Positions 60,301 to 64,000 of a DNA stretch of 64,000 bases are shown here, one piece after another. Both the position numbers and the translations under genes were made by a program. Origin of the DNA: Pyrrhoderma lamaoense (Eukaryota; Basidiomycota; Agaricomycetes; Hymenochaetales; Hymenochaetaceae); contig NBAZ01000002.1 of NCBI GenBank assembly GCA_002794735.1, forward strand, positions 2,604,001-2,668,000, read 5' to 3'. The notes beneath the pieces are model-generated. The model was not told where the DNA came from. It searched no databases and worked only from the letters and a program-made list of their open reading frames with translations. The first letter of the stretch is position 1. Each line of letters begins with the position of its first letter.

Positions 60301-63300
60301 GAAACTTGGGACACGGGGTCATGGTTCTTTGATTTGATTTGATGTGGTTCTCTTATTAACTTCACTTCACTCCTTACTCAGTCACTTACTCGATTAGTTA
60401 CTCCTCACTCAAAAACTACTACGGTTACTGATCGTTGTAGATTATGGTTACTGATATTGAGATTGAGATATTCGCGATATTGATATATCAGGTCTCTGCT
60501 GACTCGGAACTATGAACATCACTTCCCAATTCTGCCAGTCCTTCTAGCTACTACTAGTACTTCTTACTTCTGTAAAACGATCAGTATTCTTACTTCATCC
60601 AATTTTTTTCTTACTTCCCTGCCATATACCCGTTGTTTATATCCTAAGTTCTTACTATTTTTAAGTCTCTAATCAGTTCCGGGGACAATACCCAAGCCCT
60701 TTGGCTATGTAAGCACATAACCCCGAGACGCAGAGTTATTCCTAGCACCCTCCCCCCCCCCCCCTTCTATCATACACGTCTTCTCTTCTAAAACTTCTCC
60801 AATTCACTACTTAGTACTAAACACCTCTTTGTCTCCCTCAAAACTTTCCTCCCTTCTCTTTACCCCCCTTCCTTCTTGTTCTTAGCTTCTTCTTTTTCTT
60901 GAAATCTTCAGTTCTCACGGCGCCGCAGCTCCCTGGGTCAGTCACACACTCCCTCGAAGAGTAAAAGCTACCTATCTTCTCCTAACGCCTATTAACGACG
61001 ACTAAGAATAGACACCTTTAATACAAAGTGAGACAAAAATTACCCAGCCATCCACCCAGACACTGGCTACCTTTGTAATTACTCCTAACTTTCTTATTTA
61101 CTATCTTTAACCTTTTTCTTCTTCTTGCTCGTTGATGGACCAAGTTTTGCAACTTACGGGTCAGATGAACTTTACGCTTATATGCTTCGTTATCAAACCG
61201 AATTACCGCAGTAGACTCCTTTATTTTTCCTTCACCCGGGACCATTGACTTCGATAGGGGGGAGTCCTAGCTTAGCCACCATTCTAAAGTGATCCCTCCG
61301 ATCCTGATGTCTCGGAGCTGGTCTTATGATCCTAATGAATAATTCGAATCGAAGAATAAAATAAAATAAATAAATAAAAAACTTTGCGAAATTTGCGATC
61401 TCATCTAACACGTTCAACAAGCATGTTTATGTCTCGTTCTGTCTGTCTGTACGTTTTACATGCATGTCTCGTGAACTGTGAAAAAAAAAGAAAAGGAAAG
61501 AAAATGTAGGGAGAGAGGAGATCTAGGCTCTGATCTTTGATCTTTAGTAGAACTCCAGACCTGATGGGCCTTTTTACTTTGACGGGTTTAAGATCCTTTT
61601 AATAAGATGAATGCAGAGCAAATAAGGAGATCTCCTCTCCACTTGTCTCTACCGACTTAAACTTGAGATCAACCACGATCAACCTTCCTTGTTGTGAAAA
61701 GAGTAGACCGTGTGCCTTCACCTCCACCTTCCTAATAAGTCATGTGAGCTGTGTAAGAACAATATAATGTTTAGATCATTGATCAACGATCAGCTCATTG
61801 TCATCGTGGGATCCCCTCCTCCTCCCCCCTTGGATACAGTCACAATCATGTTTTTTTTATGTGCAATGTAACACGTTATCACGTACGTGAAGGGTAAAGA
61901 AAGATCAAAAAAGGAAGTAAGAAAGGAAGGTAAATATCGTATTATAAGGATGTTGTTGTACGGAATCGTACGTGAGGTTGTATAGTCAGTAGAAGTTGTG
62001 AGGGATATATCAAATCTGGTAATGATGACGCTGAAGAAGACTGAAGGAAGTAGATAGAGAAGAAGAAGTGGAAGAAGAAGAAGTAGTAGTAGAGGCCTTT
62101 TTTTGTGTTTCTTAGTAGTAAGCCCTTTGCCCGTCATCTCGTCTTGTTAACCCTTTCCCCTCCTAACTATATCCACCTTGCACCACACTGGGCATCGCTT
62201 CCCGTTCTTCTTCTTGTATTTTGTATTATTATCTTTTCTATCACGATAAATTGTCAGGTTCCTTTTTCTTTTTTTCCGTGCCCTACGCTCCACCGAGGAT
62301 CATAGTGCCTACGATATCCCTTGACCCAAGAAGAAAGAGAGGATGGGGAAAAAGTATCAAGTCAACGATCTGCAGATAAACTCTGCAAAAGACATGAAGA
62401 CCGCCGTTGAAAAAGGTGGGATGTGAGTTGCGTCATAGGAAGGGCATCAAAGCTATAAGCTAAGGTTATAACTCTCTTTTGAGAAAAATAGAAAGAAAAG
62501 AAAAAGAAAAGGCCACAAAAATGAATAAATTAAAAAAATAAAAAGGTCGTCAGTGTTTAGGGCTATCAAGGTTCAATGGGATCCCGTCCGTCATTTACAA
62601 CCTTCTTCCTTCTTCACCACCCCCCCCCCTCTTTCACCCCGCCTTTTTCTTTTCGTTTCTCTTTCATAGTTGATCTCGATTAGCCAGGGGGAGGCGTCTT
62701 ACTCTTACGCTATAATCATTACAGCATACTATATAGCGTAGTCCATAGCGATTGGGACCTACGTTAAAAAGTTGGATGCTTTATGATGTAATCTAGAGGG
62801 TCTAGTCTTACAAGCCCGTAGTGGTAACAATATAAAGTATGTCATAATAAACTATAAGATTATAAATACATGAATTTAAAATTTATAAATGTTTTTCTTT
62901 TCTTGTTTATTTCATTTATCTCATAGGTGGCTCCGTAGTTATTACGTCTTTTACACTGATTTTTTCTTTGTCAGTAAGGTGTCAGTTTGTATGTAAGGCA
63001 GTGGGTTAAATAGTAGTTTTGAGCTCCGAAACAAGTGTATGTGTGCGTGTGGGGGCGTTTCGGTTATTCAGCTTTCACTCTTTGTTGGTAGTTAGGTAGA
63101 CTAGGCTAGGCTAAGGGTAGAAGTAGAAAAGAAGGGGTGAGGGTAGAGAAGGATAAGGGTAAGATTAGGGATGCAGCTTTATGAACGGAGTTTAAGTACG
63201 CATGGTTCCTCATAAAAGGGGGTTAGTAGTAAAGCGAGAGAAGGAAGAAGGGAAAATAAAAGAGGGGGATGAGGAGGGGTTTCACCTCTCACCTTCACGT

Positions 63301-64000
63301 TGGCTTACATCAAATATAACTTGTTGTAAAAAATTAGGGTAGGAATAATAAGAGAGAGGAAGGTTAACATAATAATTCGAGATCGAAAGTCTACTCGAGT
63401 ATCTGTGTTGTTGCATTGTCTTTAATTTGATTTCCGTTGCGACTTTTATAATATTTAATATGTAACCCATGTGGGTAAATCGATTTTTTTGACGAAGTAA
63501 AAATTTTGATGGGAGACAAGATTGCCTTCATGCCTTATTATGTATACGCATATGTGTATATGTTTGGATGTATTTGGCGAGAATCTTTTTTCCCTTTTCC
63601 TTTCGATTTTTTAAACCCGCACTTTGTCGATTTGTTTGTTTGTCTTGAATCCGAGTTTCTCCCGTCCGTACGTTCGTACATTCGTCATCCATTCATAAAT
63701 ACCTCTGCTTCTTTTTTTCTACTAATACAATCGATGATGATGCTTCGACACCTTCTTTCTCGCATTTTCTTTATTCCTGACTTTAGTACCAATAACAAAA
63801 CATTTTTGATCACAGGAACTGAACAACTCTATAAATAAGCATCCGGACAGAGAACGCTCCTTAAACCCAACTCAATACAATGCTTAATCGCAGCCAAACT
63901 CAGGTATTGCAATACCATTTACAAAAAAACTTATGTGCTATATCTTTACTCCGACGCCTCCTACCCCAACCAATCACCAAACTTGGAGCCTAAAAATGTT

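Larger units (their letters stand above)
53967..64000. other. Low-complexity region 5' of the Ecl1-like gene
   Basis: About 10 kb. The first 1.6 kb are pyrimidine-rich on the plus strand and should include the Ecl1-like promoter. The rest is a patchwork of microsatellites, C/G homopolymers (C13 at about 60752-60764; G11 at about 57597-57607) and AT-rich DNA. A minus-strand pair of frames at 61018-61420 has no recognisable domain. No gene supported. Confidence 0.5.

Noticed and set aside
61018..61420. Two minus-strand frames with a basic segment
   Set aside because: No family resemblance; surrounded by low-complexity DNA; splice link speculative.

Overview
This window is fungal nuclear DNA, most likely from a basidiomycete. 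Nearly every housekeeping gene is split by many short GT-AG introns of about 50-100 bp. The gene set fits a filamentous basidiomycete: TRAPPC12, a ZW10/Dsl1 protein with an acidic tryptophan-rich linker, DASH subunit Hsk3, Vrg4, biotin-dependent pyruvate carboxylase and an Ecl1-like zinc protein. A chromodomain Ty3/Gypsy element is also present. Species cannot be named from the sequence alone. No rRNA gene, tRNA gene or CRISPR array was recognised.

Layout. 0.4-27.2 kb is a normal gene-dense block on both strands: a GNAT acetyltransferase with a damaged frame (+), TRAPPC12 (-), ZW10 (-), RFC3 (-), ubiquitin-eS31 (+), a 73-residue DASH subunit HSK3 (-), GDP-mannose transporter VRG4 (+), pyruvate carboxylase (+), a small biotinyl/lipoyl-like protein that looks like a diverged copy of the carboxylase C-terminus (+), nitronate monooxygenase with two apparent frameshifts (-) and SmB (+). 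Three pairs are divergent across 0.3-0.7 kb spacers: RFC3/ubiquitin-eS31, HSK3/VRG4 and NMO/SmB. 27.2-32.6 kb holds nothing recognisable.

32,625-42,212 is a 9,588-bp Ty3/Gypsy chromovirus on the minus strand. It has two 524-bp LTRs differing at six positions and a perfect 5-bp target duplication (TTCCC). It carries gag, a chromodomain-ending pol and two extra sense ORFs between the 5' LTR and gag. Its gag is interrupted by a second insertion (37,643-39,411) with TGTTACGG/CCGTAACA ends and its own 5-bp duplication. This is best read as a 1.77-kb solo LTR with a 281-codon ORF upstream of its TATA box. The host element is decayed mainly by stops explicable as C-to-T changes.

42.2-64 kb is gene-poor. 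It contains a diverged dispersed repeat pair (about 46.1-46.8 and 47.9-48.4 kb) and long stretches of microsatellites, homopolymer runs and purine/pyrimidine-biased sequence. One convincing gene lies there: an Ecl1-like zinc protein at 52.1-54.0 kb. The most interesting items are the isolated biotinyl-like paralogue that shares an intron position with pyruvate carboxylase, and the nested retroelement with its extra ORFs.
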